Source: Archangium violaceum Cb vi76
GTDB taxonomy: Bacteria > Myxococcota > Myxococcia > Myxococcales > Myxococcaceae
NCBI RefSeq assembly: GCF_000733295.1
Contig: NZ_JPMI01000177.1
Coordinates: 1 to 64,000 of the forward strand
Direction of reading: 5' to 3'
DNA: 64,000 nucleotides
A program made the translations under genes and the position numbers. The notes under the pieces are model-generated. The model was not told the DNA's origin and made no database searches. It saw only the letters and a list, made by a program, of their open reading frames with translations. Within the stretch, counting starts at the first letter, position 1; each line of letters begins with the position of its first letter. This document shows, piece by piece, positions 56,805 through 64,000 of the stretch.

Positions 56805-56849
56805 ATGCGGAAACCGCATCTGGCGCATAGAGTGGATGCGGAGAGCGCA
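56805..56849. promoter_or_regulatory. Two LysR-type operator palindromes between the exporter and lysR gene
   Basis: TGCGGAAACCGCA (56806-56818) and TGCGGAGAGCGCA (56837-56849) both fit the LysR T-N11-A box; the first is perfect, the second has one mismatch and covers the A of the lysR start codon. Their centres are 31 bases apart, i.e. three helical turns. CCGCATC (56814-56820) and GATGCGG (56835-56841) also pair. Confidence 0.7.
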
Positions 56850-57742
56850 TGAACACGGAACAGCTCAGGGCCTTCGTACAGGTGGCGCGGGAGGGCCGGC
56901 TCACGGTGGCGGCGAGGCAGCTCGGGGTGTCCCAGCCGGGGCTGTCGAGACAGCTGCAGGCGTTGGAGACGGAGCTGGGGGTGCGGCTGCTGGTGAGGGC
57001 ACCGGGAGGAGCGGTGCTGACGGACGCGGGGGAGCGCTTCCTGCCGTACGCGAGGAGGGCGCTGGAGGCCCTGGCGGCGGGGACGGCGGAGCTGGGAGCG
57101 CTGACGACGACACCGAGGGGGACGGTGGCATTGGGGACGCTGCATTCGGTGGGGACGTACCTGCTGCCGGAGCTGGTGAGGGCCTTCAAGGGCCGCTACC
57201 CGGAGGTGTTGCCGAGGCTGAGCGAGGGGACGCACGAGGAGCTGGAGGCGCGGGTGGCGCGGGGCGAGCTGGACCTGTGCATCGTGAACCTGCCGATGAG
57301 ACGGGTGGACCTGGTGGCGCAGAAGCTGTGGGAGGAGGAGCTGGTGTTGGCGGTGCCGAGGGGGCATCGGCTGACGAAGCTGAAGAGGCCGGTGGCGCTG
57401 ACGGAGGTGGTGGAGGAGCCGCTGGTGGTGATTCCGGGCATGGCGGGCACGCACGCGCTGGAGGCGGCGTGCGAGGCGCGAGGGCTGAAGCCGAGGGTGG
57501 CGGTGGAGATGGACAACGCCGAGGGGTTGAGGCGGATGGTGGAGCGGGGCCTGGGGATGGCGTTGTTACCGGCGCTGATGGCGCGAGATCATGCGTCGCG
57601 AGGCTTCGACGTGGTGGAGGTGGAGAAGGGAGGCCCGAGGCGGCAGGTGGCGCTGGTGCACCGGGGCGAGGAGTACCTCACGGCGGCGGCGCGGGCGTTG
57701 AAGACGTTCATCGTGGACTCGCTGCGCCGGTCCGGACCTTGA
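56849..57742 (+). CDS. LysR-type transcriptional regulator
   Basis: 297 residues. The N-terminal helix-turn-helix (QLRAFVQVAREGRLTVAARQ, LGVSQPGLSRQLQALETELG, VRLLVRAPGGAVLTDAGERF) and the periplasmic-binding-protein-like effector domain (RGTVALGTLHSVGTYLLPEL, ELDLCIVNLPMR, PLVVIPGMAGTHALEAACEARG in parts) are complete. It most likely activates the divergent exporter on ligand binding, using the two boxes upstream. The stop is followed after two bases by the next gene, so both are co-transcribed. Confidence 0.95.
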   Translation: MNTEQLRAFVQVAREGRLTVAARQLGVSQPGLSRQLQALETELGVRLLVRAPGGAVLTDAGERFLPYARRALEALAAGTAELGALTTTPRGTVALGTLHSVGTYLLPELVRAFKGRYPEVLPRLSEGTHEELEARVARGELDLCIVNLPMRRVDLVAQKLWEEELVLAVPRGHRLTKLKRPVALTEVVEEPLVVIPGMAGTHALEAACEARGLKPRVAVEMDNAEGLRRMVERGLGMALLPALMARDHASRGFDVVEVEKGGPRRQVALVHRGEEYLTAAARALKTFIVDSLRRSGP

Positions 57743-57744
57743 CC

Positions 57745-58932
57745 ATGCCCAAGACGATCCTTCCTCCCGCGGTGACACTCCCCGTCGATGAGGCACGAGC
57801 CTGGCTCGTCAGCCACCTCGGGCTCGCCACGGCCTCCTGGCCCCAGGGCGCCGAGGGCGTGCGCGCGCTGCTGCGCCACCTGCGCCACATCCAGTTGGAT
57901 CCGCTCGACGTCATCGGCACCAACGCGGACCTCGTGGCGCTCGCGCGCGTGGACGGCATTTCCAAGGGAGACGTGTACCGCCACCTCTACCCCGGCCATG
58001 CCTTCGAGCACTGGGCCAAGGAGCGCTGCCTCCTGCCCGCCAGCGCCTTCCCCCACTACCGCGAGCACTCGCTGGAGACCCCCTGGTGGCGCCTCGCCAC
58101 ACGGTTGGAACGCCTGCCCGAGAAGGTGCTGGGCGCCGTGCTCGAGGAGCTCGAGGCCCATGGCCCCCTCACCGCCGCGGAGCTGACCGACCACGGCGCG
58201 GTGCAGCCGCTCGACTGGAGCGGGTGGAAGGGCACGGGCAAGGCCACTTCCATGGCGCTCGAGGTGCTGTGGACGCGCTGTGAGATCGTCGTGTGCGGCC
58301 GTGGCCCCGGGGGCAAACGCTATGACGTGCCGCACCGGGCCCTCCCCGAGGTAGCGCGTGCACCCGCCGGCCACACCAGCGACGAGAGCTTCGCGCGCTG
58401 GGCCCTCTCCGAGCGCGTGGAGGCCGCGGGCCTGCTCTCGCGCGCGAGTGGTCCGCACTGGTCCACCCTGTCTCCGGTGCGCACCTCGCCGCTGCCGGAC
58501 GCCATGGTGCGCGAGGGCCTGCTGGAAGAGGTGGCACTGCCTGGCTCACCCCGGCGCTACCTGGCTCCCGCGGGCTTCCGCTCGCGGCCCGTGACGGCGC
58601 CGGACGAGCGGATGCGGATCCTCGGCCCCCTGGATGCCCTGCTGTGGGACCGGGGGCTGGTGAACCAGCTCTTCGGCTTCGAGTACGTGTGGGAGGTGTA
58701 CAAGCCCGAGGAGCAGCGCCGCTGGGGCTGGTACGTGTGCCCGCTATTGCACCGTGGCCAGCTGGTGGGAAGGCTGGAGGCGCGCGTACAGGAGGGCGTG
58801 CTGCGTGTGGAGAAGTTGTGGAGGGAAAAGGGCGTGAAGCTGGACGACGCGGCGCTCGACGAGGTCCTGTCACGCCATGCGCGGGCCTGCGGCGCGGTGA
58901 AGGTGCGCCGGCCCCGATCCCGAGTGGGCTGA
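57745..58932 (+). CDS. YcaQ/AlkX-type DNA glycosylase (HTH_42 winged-helix protein)
   Basis: 395 residues from ATG 57745. The HTH_42 family fold is clear: ARAWLVSHLGLATASW, RALLRHLRHIQLDPLDVIGTNADLVALARV with the QxD motif (Gln-Leu-Asp) placed as in the YcaQ catalytic site, HLYPGHAFEHWAKERCLLPA, the winged helix (LTAAELTDHGAVQP) and a C-terminal barrel (RMRILGPLDALLWDR, LVNQLFGFEYVWEVYKPEEQRRWGWYVCPLL in parts). YcaQ-like enzymes unhook DNA interstrand crosslinks. It overlaps the LysR operon, 2 bases after its stop, and is convergent with the Rpn gene (gap of one base). Confidence 0.88.
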   Translation: MPKTILPPAVTLPVDEARAWLVSHLGLATASWPQGAEGVRALLRHLRHIQLDPLDVIGTNADLVALARVDGISKGDVYRHLYPGHAFEHWAKERCLLPASAFPHYREHSLETPWWRLATRLERLPEKVLGAVLEELEAHGPLTAAELTDHGAVQPLDWSGWKGTGKATSMALEVLWTRCEIVVCGRGPGGKRYDVPHRALPEVARAPAGHTSDESFARWALSERVEAAGLLSRASGPHWSTLSPVRTSPLPDAMVREGLLEEVALPGSPRRYLAPAGFRSRPVTAPDERMRILGPLDALLWDRGLVNQLFGFEYVWEVYKPEEQRRWGWYVCPLLHRGQLVGRLEARVQEGVLRVEKLWREKGVKLDDAALDEVLSRHARACGAVKVRRPRSRVG

Positions 58933-58933
58933 G

Positions 58934-59935
58934 CTACTGGGCCAGGTCCTCCAAGACGTCGGAGAGGGCGGTGGCGTTCAGGGCCCGGTCGAACCAACGA
59001 TCGAGGGTGGCCATGTCCGTGCAGGTGAGGATGCGCTGGCGGGCCGCCTCGTCCACGCGCACGCCACGCGAGGTAAGCGTCCGCAGGACGTACTCGGCAC
59101 GCCCCTCCACCCGCCCCTCTTGCCGGCCCCTGGCCAGACCCTTCTGGACTCCCCGCTCGATCATCTCCTCGGCCCAGCTACCCATCAGCTCCTCCGCTCG
59201 CTGCTCATCCAGCACCGAATGTAACACCCGTCTCGCCGCCGTGTGGACGGCCGCATCCCCCACCCACACCAGATAACGAATAATCACCACCAGATGCTCG
59301 GCACCCTCGGCGTCTGCCTCCACCTGCGCGAAGAGCGCCACCCAATCCGGCAGCTTCCGGGCCAGGTCCTGGGTGCGTCCGTAGCGCAGCACCAGCCACG
59401 CCAACCGGGCCAGCGGCGGACCCGAGCGCGCTCTCAGCACCTCTTCCCGCTCGGCCGTCAGGTCATCGAGCAGGTACTCGAAGCGTGGTACCAGCGCTCT
59501 CCACTGTTCCCCCGGCAGCTCGAAGAGTTCCTCCACCCGGCGCGGCGCCGTCCAGGCCCCGTCCGGCCCGTGGTACATGACGAGCGGGATGATGACAGGC
59601 AGCAGCGCGCTTTCCGGGTGCTCTTGTCTCCAGCGCTCCACCTGCCGCACCACGTAGCGCAGCATGCGCAGCGCCATCCACGAATCCACCGACGACTGGT
59701 GCTCCAGCAACACGTACAGCAACAGGGGCTGTCCCGTGCGCAGGCGGGCCGTGAAGAGCAGATCGCTCTCGGTCTCGCGCAGCTCGGGGTCCACCACGCT
59801 GCCTGGCTCCCGCCGCAGGGACGTCCAGTCCACCTCCGAGACGACGTGCGCGGGCAATACGGCGCGCAATTCCGCGGCGGCCCGCTCGGGGTGGCCGAAG
59901 GTGTAGCGGGCGAGGAGATCATGCGGTCCAGACAT
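58934..59935 (-). CDS. Rpn family recombination-promoting nuclease/transposase-like protein
   Basis: 333 residues. PD-(D/E)xK core: SDLLFTARLRTGQPLLLYVLLEHQSSVDSW has the family pattern Asp...Glu-x-Gln (here within TESDLLFTARL and YVLLEHQSS), followed by RMLRYVVRQVERWRQ and LPVIIPLVMYHGP, typical of Rpn/transposase_31 proteins. The C-terminal part is charged (AEEMIERGVQKGLARGRQEG) and ends in a short helical domain. In E. coli Rpn proteins are DNA endonucleases promoting RecA-independent recombination and are linked to phage defence; here function is inferred. It is monocistronic and convergent with the glycosylase. Confidence 0.9.
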   Translation of the reverse strand: MSGPHDLLARYTFGHPERAAAELRAVLPAHVVSEVDWTSLRREPGSVVDPELRETESDLLFTARLRTGQPLLLYVLLEHQSSVDSWMALRMLRYVVRQVERWRQEHPESALLPVIIPLVMYHGPDGAWTAPRRVEELFELPGEQWRALVPRFEYLLDDLTAEREEVLRARSGPPLARLAWLVLRYGRTQDLARKLPDWVALFAQVEADAEGAEHLVVIIRYLVWVGDAAVHTAARRVLHSVLDEQRAEELMGSWAEEMIERGVQKGLARGRQEGRVEGRAEYVLRTLTSRGVRVDEAARQRILTCTDMATLDRWFDRALNATALSDVLEDLAQ

Positions 59936-60082
59936 GGCCAGCCGCCCTCAAGCATCCGCCGGGCCAAGGGTACCGGGACGAACCCCTGACGCACCCCACC
60001 AGGGCTCGCCGAGTGAGGAGGCCACACCACCCGCGAACCCGGGTGGGCCAGCTCCCTCCCACCTGCTAGGGTTGCCGCCCGC

Positions 60083-60634
60083 ATGTGGCGCACGATGAGT
60101 CCGCGGGCAGAGACCCTGTTCGAGGTCGGGAAGTACCGGGTGCGGCGGGTCTCCGAGGAGGACACGCCGATCATCCGCGAGCTGGGCGAGCGCTGCCTGG
60201 AGCACCTCGAGCTCCACTACGGCTCTCCGCCCGACCCCACACAGATGATCCGCGAGCTCCTCACGGACCTGCCTCCGGGCAAGACGCTCGACGACAAGTT
60301 CGGCATGGGTGTCTTCGATGGCGCGGGCCACCTGGTGGGCGCCATCGACGTCATCCGCGACTATCCCGAGCCGCGCGAGTGGTACCTCGGCCTGCTGGTG
60401 CTCGAACCGGCTCAGCGCAACCAGGGACTGGGCACCAGGCTGCTCGACGCGCTGACCCGATGGTTGCTCCCGCGGGACGCCGCGTACCTGCGCCTCGCCG
60501 TGTCCGAGCACAACGCCGCGGGCCAGCGCTTCTGGAAGCGCGGCGGCTTCGAGCCCGTCAAACAAGTGCTCGCCGAGTTCGGCAACAAGAAGAGTGTCTT
60601 CCACGTCCTGCGCCGCGCCCTGGAGGTGCGATGA
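60083..60634 (+). CDS. GNAT family N-acetyltransferase
   Basis: 183 residues from ATG 60083 (ATG 60095 is an alternative). The GNAT motif A is EWYLGLLVLEPAQRNQGLGTRLLDALTRWLL with the acetyl-CoA loop QRNQGLGT; motif B-like RLAVSEHNAAGQRFWKRGGF follows, with the conserved Asn/Phe-aromatic pair. An N-terminal strand-helix segment (YRVRRVSEEDTPIIRELGER) completes the fold. Substrate unknown. The stop overlaps the start of a tiny zinc-ribbon gene (ATGA), so both are made together. Confidence 0.92.
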   Translation: MWRTMSPRAETLFEVGKYRVRRVSEEDTPIIRELGERCLEHLELHYGSPPDPTQMIRELLTDLPPGKTLDDKFGMGVFDGAGHLVGAIDVIRDYPEPREWYLGLLVLEPAQRNQGLGTRLLDALTRWLLPRDAAYLRLAVSEHNAAGQRFWKRGGFEPVKQVLAEFGNKKSVFHVLRRALEVR

Positions 60635-60843
60635 AGTGCCCGGAGTGCAAGGGATTGATGGCCGAGCTGTCCTTCGAGGCCCACAATGGAAGGCAGGTGA
60701 CGCTCGACGTCTGCCACACCTGCCGGGGCCTGTGGTTCGACACCCACGAGAGCCTCCAGCTCTCCGCGACGGGCACCCTGCGCCTCTTCCGCGAGCTGTA
60801 TGACCGCCGGGGCGAGCGTCCGGCGCCGGGCTGCGGGCCCTGA
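60631..60843 (+). CDS. Small zinc-ribbon protein (zf-TFIIB type)
   Basis: 70 residues from ATG 60631, overlapping the GNAT stop by four bases. MKCPECKGLM and LDVCHTCRGLWFDTHES give two CxxC pairs with the WFD motif of zf-TFIIB zinc ribbons. The rest is short and helical. Function unknown; coupling with the acetyltransferase suggests a shared task, such as recognising a protein or nucleic-acid substrate. Missed by scans because the frame also runs upstream in the GNAT gene. Confidence 0.88.
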   Translation: MKCPECKGLMAELSFEAHNGRQVTLDVCHTCRGLWFDTHESLQLSATGTLRLFRELYDRRGERPAPGCGP

Positions 60844-60891
60844 AGCACCTCTTCTAACGGATTTCCCCCCTCACCCGCCGTCCCCACGAAC

Positions 60892-62454
60892 ATGACGCAC
60901 CGACTCCCCACGCGGTTTCCGCTCCTGCTGCTGCTCACGCTGACGGCCCTGACCGGCTGCCCCAAACCCCCGACACCCACTCCGGAGCAGAACTACTCCG
61001 ACGTGCAGTTCGACGTGACGGTGCCGCCCGAGACCCCCGTGAACGCCACGCTCCTGCTCTCGGGCGAGGACGCGGCGTTCAAGGGCCCCTCCGGGCAGGG
61101 ACTGGAGCTCGTCTATCAGGGCGGCAACACCTTCACCGTCAAGGCACGGATGCCCAAGAACCAGCTGCTCGTCTACACCATCCGGATGACCGCGCCGTCC
61201 GAGCAGACGGCGATCGACATGCTGGGCAACGCGATGCCCGCGAGGAGGCTCGAGGCGCGCGAGAACGAGGAGAACGTGAGCTTCAACGTGGAGCGCTGGG
61301 GCCAGCCGAGCAGTGGCCTCCAGCCGCGGACCGTCTTCGTGGTCGCGGTGCCAGCGACGACTCCCCCGGACGATGACATCTACCTGGCCGGAAACCATGA
61401 GCTGCTGGGCGGCTGGAACCCGGCGGGCGTGAAGCTCTACAAGGCGATGAACAGCAGCTACGCCATCGAGCTCGCCTTCCCGCCGGAGACGTCGCTCGAG
61501 TACAAGGTGACGCGCGGCGATTGGGGGAAGGTGGAGAAGACGGCCACGGGCGCCGAGCTCCCCACCAACCGCTTCCACAAGACGGGGAGCGGATTCCAGC
61601 GCGTCTCGCTCTCGGTGGGGTCGTGGGCGGACTTCAGCGCGCCTCCCGAAGGGGAGCTCACCGGGAAGATCGAATACCTGCGCGACGTGACGCCCACCCA
61701 CACGCTGCTGAAGAAGCGCGACGTCATCATCTGGCTGCCGCCGGACTACGACACGAACACCGAGCGCCGCTACCCGGTGCTGTACATGCACGACGGGCAG
61801 AACCTGATGGACGCGACCACGGCCTTCGCCGGGGAGTGGGGCGTGGACGAGACGGCCCATGAGCTCGTTGGCGCCGGGAAGGTGGACGCGCTCATCATCG
61901 TGGGCATCTACAACACCTCGGACCGGGGCCCCGAGTACACGCAGGTCCCCGATGACCGCTACCCCGAGGTGGACGGCGCCAACGGCGGCAGGGCGGACGC
62001 GTACGGCCAGTTCATCGTCAACGAGCTCAAGCCGATGATCGACGGCAAGTACCGCACGAAGCCCGAGGCGGAGTACACGGGCCTGGCCGGCTCGTCCCTG
62101 GGCGGCCTGGTGACCATGTACCTGGGCATGAAGCACCCGGACACGTTCACCCGCCTGGGCGTCATCTCTCCGTCGGTGTTCTGGGGGAACAACGACATCG
62201 TCACGAAGGTGGAGGCGCTGTCCGGGAAGCCGCCGCTGCGCATCTGGGTGGACATCGGCACCGAGGAGGGCAGCAGCAGCCAGGAGACGGTGGAGGACAC
62301 GCGGCTGCTGCGCGACGCCCTGGAGAACAAGGGCTGGGTGCTCGACGGCGACCTCAAGTACACCGAGGTGGAGGAAGGCAGGCACAACGAGGCGTCCTGG
62401 GCGGCGCGCTTCGGCAACGTGCTCGAGTACCTGTTCCCCCCGCCTGCTCCCTGA
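60892..62454 (+). CDS. Lipoprotein esterase with starch-binding-like (CBM20) domain
   Basis: 520 residues. Lipobox L-T-G-C follows LLLLLTLTALTGC. Residues ~35-125 are a first beta domain; ~140-245 carry a CBM20-like carbohydrate-binding module (IYLAGNHELLGGWNPAGVKL, KAMNSSYAIELAFPPETSLEYKVTRG in parts); ~270-515 are an esterase-D/IroE-type alpha/beta hydrolase: VLYMHDGQNLMD, IIVGIYNT, nucleophile elbow GLAGSSLGGLVTMY, Asp in WVDIGTEEG, His in EEGRHNEASW. Thus a surface esterase acting on a polysaccharide-linked ester. TGA at 62452 is followed by a terminator. Confidence 0.92.
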   Translation: MTHRLPTRFPLLLLLTLTALTGCPKPPTPTPEQNYSDVQFDVTVPPETPVNATLLLSGEDAAFKGPSGQGLELVYQGGNTFTVKARMPKNQLLVYTIRMTAPSEQTAIDMLGNAMPARRLEARENEENVSFNVERWGQPSSGLQPRTVFVVAVPATTPPDDDIYLAGNHELLGGWNPAGVKLYKAMNSSYAIELAFPPETSLEYKVTRGDWGKVEKTATGAELPTNRFHKTGSGFQRVSLSVGSWADFSAPPEGELTGKIEYLRDVTPTHTLLKKRDVIIWLPPDYDTNTERRYPVLYMHDGQNLMDATTAFAGEWGVDETAHELVGAGKVDALIIVGIYNTSDRGPEYTQVPDDRYPEVDGANGGRADAYGQFIVNELKPMIDGKYRTKPEAEYTGLAGSSLGGLVTMYLGMKHPDTFTRLGVISPSVFWGNNDIVTKVEALSGKPPLRIWVDIGTEEGSSSQETVEDTRLLRDALENKGWVLDGDLKYTEVEEGRHNEASWAARFGNVLEYLFPPPAP

Positions 62455-62475
62455 GTTGACTGACGGACAGAAGGC

Positions 62476-62496
62476 GGCTCCCCCCCGAGGGGAGCC
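62476..62496 (+). terminator. Intrinsic-type terminator hairpin
   Basis: GGCTCCCC (62476-62483) pairs with GGGGAGCC (62489-62496), loop CCCGA, 22 bases after the esterase stop. A short G-rich tract (62511-62526) follows rather than a T-run. Confidence 0.6.
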
Positions 62497-62591
62497 CCAC
62501 CCACCCCGGTGGAAGGGGGAGGGGGGCGCCTCTGGTAACATCCGGCTCCGCTGATTGCGCCGTTCACGCGTTGCGCGGGGGGTCGCTGGCA

Positions 62592-64000
62592 GTGCCCATC
62601 AACACACTGGCTCGCCGCATCCCGGTGCTGCTCGCGGTGGCCGCCCCATTCCTCGTCTGCTGGCTCTTCATCGACGCGTACGTCCTGCCCGCCCACCTCG
62701 AGCCGTACGTGCTGCGCCTGAACGGGACATGGAAGCTCCAGGAAGGCGACGGGGTGGGGTGGGCGGACCCCGCGTATGACGACTCGGGGTGGGGGGAGAT
62801 CCGCTTTCCCGGGGGCTACTCCGCGCAGGGGTACCGGGCCAACCGGGCCTGGGCGCGCAAGCGGTTCGAGCTGCCTGCCTCGCTGCACGGCGAACCCCTG
62901 CTCCTCACGCTGGGCGGAATGCGGAGCAGCCGTGTGACGCTCTTCGTGAACGGACACGAGGTGGGCCGGACGGACGAGTCCATCCGGGGACTCAAGGGCG
63001 AGGTGGATGGGCTGGAGGCCTGGAGGGTGGACAGCCGGGAGTTGCATCCGGGCTCCAATGTCATCGCCCTCCACTTCGAGTGGACGCTCCCCGGAAGCGA
63101 TGGCGTGGTGGACGCGCGCATGCTGCTCGGGACGCGGGAGCGGCTGCTGCCGTACTACCTGCGCGCGAGCGACATCCGTCAGTTCTTCCAGAACGGAGCG
63201 CTCGCCCTCTTCGCGTTCATGCTGGTGCTGCTGGGCATGTTCACGCGCCGGGAGACCGATTCCTCCCGGCGGGCCCTGCAGCGCTCCACCTTCTTCGTGA
63301 TCGCCGCGGCGGCGCTCTATCTGGGCACCCGCATCGGGCTGCTGCCCCTGAGACAGTCCTCGCCCCTCACCTTCACGATGATCTCCGTCACGGTGGTGGG
63401 CATCGTCTGGTCGATGGTGGAGTTCTCCCAGCACTATTGCCTCGGGCACCTCACCCGTGGCGGGAAGGTCCACCGGGCCGTCTGCGGGGTGTTCGCGGGC
63501 GCCTTCCTCGGGGTGCAGGCACTCGGCCCGCTCGCCGGGCTCACGATGCTCTACCGGCTCTTCGCCCTCTACATCTTCATGATCGTGCTGTACGTGACGG
63601 TGCTGACGGTGGCCACCCTTCATCGCCGCGAGCGCGCGGCGGATCGGGTGTTCGCGGCGGTCATCTTCTGCATGCTCGTCGCTGGCGTGGTGGATCTACT
63701 CACCGATCTCTATGTGTGGCAGGCGCCGCGCCTCTTCGCGCTGGCGATGATCAACCTGGGGCTGTGCGCGGGGATGCTGCTCATCGCGGACTTCATCCAG
63801 CTCAGCTACGTCAACGAGACGCTCTCGGCGCACCTGACGCGGACGAACGCGGAGCTCGCGGTGGCGCTGGCGCGCGCGGAGGACGCCGCCCGGCTCAAGA
63901 GCGCGTTGCTGACGGAGCGGCTGGCCTCGGTGAGCACCCTGGCCACCGGGGTGGCGCATGAGATCAACAATCCCATGGCCTACGTGACGGCGAATCTGGC
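62592..64000 (+). CDS. Membrane sensor histidine kinase with 7TMR-DISM-type receptor (cut by window end)
   Basis: Starts at GTG 62592 and is still open at the window end, 469 codons; not listed by ATG scans. Layout: an N-terminal membrane anchor (VLLAVAAPFLVCWLFIDAYV), a periplasmic jelly-roll-like domain (~35-180; LNGTWKLQEGDG, ADPAYDDSGWGEIRF, LLLTLGGMRSSRVTLFVNGH), resembling the galactose-binding/beta-galactosidase sugar-binding fold, seven hydrophobic segments (~190-410), and a coiled-coil leading to the H-box ATGVAHEINNPMAYVTANL, phospho-acceptor His codon 63957. So the class is a 7TMR-DISM-like kinase; the ATPase domain lies beyond the window. Confidence 0.9.
   Translation, partial: MPINTLARRIPVLLAVAAPFLVCWLFIDAYVLPAHLEPYVLRLNGTWKLQEGDGVGWADPAYDDSGWGEIRFPGGYSAQGYRANRAWARKRFELPASLHGEPLLLTLGGMRSSRVTLFVNGHEVGRTDESIRGLKGEVDGLEAWRVDSRELHPGSNVIALHFEWTLPGSDGVVDARMLLGTRERLLPYYLRASDIRQFFQNGALALFAFMLVLLGMFTRRETDSSRRALQRSTFFVIAAAALYLGTRIGLLPLRQSSPLTFTMISVTVVGIVWSMVEFSQHYCLGHLTRGGKVHRAVCGVFAGAFLGVQALGPLAGLTMLYRLFALYIFMIVLYVTVLTVATLHRRERAADRVFAAVIFCMLVAGVVDLLTDLYVWQAPRLFALAMINLGLCAGMLLIADFIQLSYVNETLSAHLTRTNAELAVALARAEDAARLKSALLTERLASVSTLATGVAHEINNPMAYVTANL

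Noticed and set aside
55127-57454. 775-residue leftward ORF overlapping MFS and LysR genes
   Set aside because: Arg/His/Pro-rich shadow of the true frames.
55054-58932. 1292-residue rightward ORF ending in the glycosylase gene
   Set aside because: Only the last 395 residues from ATG 57745 are protein-like; the rest is Gly/Glu-rich antisense to the MFS gene and a frame overlapping LysR.
58934-59935. Mobile element (transposase_31 label)
   Set aside because: Rpn proteins carry the transposase-like name but no terminal inverted repeats or target duplications are seen; treated as a chromosomal nuclease.
1-64000. tRNA or rRNA genes
   Set aside because: No convincing cloverleaf T-loop (GGTTCGAATCC-type) sequence was noticed on either strand by eye; a tRNAscan run would be needed to exclude them.

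Overview
This 64 kb window comes from the chromosome of a GC-rich predatory-type myxobacterium (Myxococcota). The best guess is the Archangium/Cystobacter/Melittangium group. Evidence: very high G+C with G/C-ending codons; many outer-membrane lipoproteins; families typical of myxobacteria (DUF2381, double-CXXCG, Imm52-like, STN-only proteins, M16 peptidase pairs); and the conserved rpmH-rnpA-yidD-yidC-jag...mnmE block divergent from dnaA. No tRNA, rRNA, CRISPR array, prophage or transposase of an insertion sequence was recognised.

Layout. 1-7.3 kb: end of a TPR protein, then an accessory block with a lipoprotein carrying a C-terminal restriction-endonuclease-fold toxin, its Imm52-like immunity protein and two associated envelope genes. 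7.5-16 kb: a type-IV-pilus/T2SS-like N-terminal domain protein, a Uma2 nuclease-fold protein, then the leftward housekeeping cluster mnmE, a collagen-like beta-helix lipoprotein, a small protein, jag, yidC, yidD, rnpA, rpmH. 16.3 kb: dnaA, reading right, with a DnaA box and divergent promoters between rpmH and dnaA; dnaN does not follow. 17.8-29.5 kb: mixed metabolic and envelope genes (NAD(P)-binding protein, alpha/beta hydrolase, STN-domain protein, P450-methyltransferase pair, histidine kinase, active/inactive M16 peptidase pair). 30-35 kb: an ArsR-SRPBCC operon with a clear operator, a secreted papain-fold toxin with an internally duplicated immunity protein, a thioesterase, and a divergent HxlR regulator/qorB pair. 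35-46 kb: SPRY-TPR protein, exporter, CapA-like lipoprotein, metallophosphoesterase and several envelope proteins of unknown role. 46.4-54.2 kb: a TPR partner, a 1355-residue PAAR-like/Rhs polymorphic effector with an HNH-type C-terminal toxin, its probable immunity protein and three more immunity-like genes in A/T-richer DNA. 54.3-64 kb: secreted protein, LysR-controlled MFS exporter, a YcaQ-type DNA glycosylase, an Rpn-family nuclease, GNAT plus zinc ribbon, a starch-binding-domain esterase, and the start of a sensor kinase cut by the window edge.

Three themes stand out. First, at least three toxin/immunity systems of different delivery style lie in one window (lipoprotein toxin, signal-peptide toxin, Rhs), and the Rhs locus keeps a duplicated scrap of its immunity gene as a recombination footprint. 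Second, a REP-like palindromic element with the core CCCTCTCCC-N-GGGAGAGGG and a GGGGTGAGGG-type tail occurs twelve times; two copies sit in frame inside the G domain of mnmE, one inside a capA-like gene, and two form the C-terminal tails of proteins. Third, a separate, apparently undescribed hairpin family (three copies at 19186, 35018 and 43032) has a conserved core and stems that co-vary, always just downstream of a gene.

All assignments are from reading the sequence and from memory of protein families; no database search was run.
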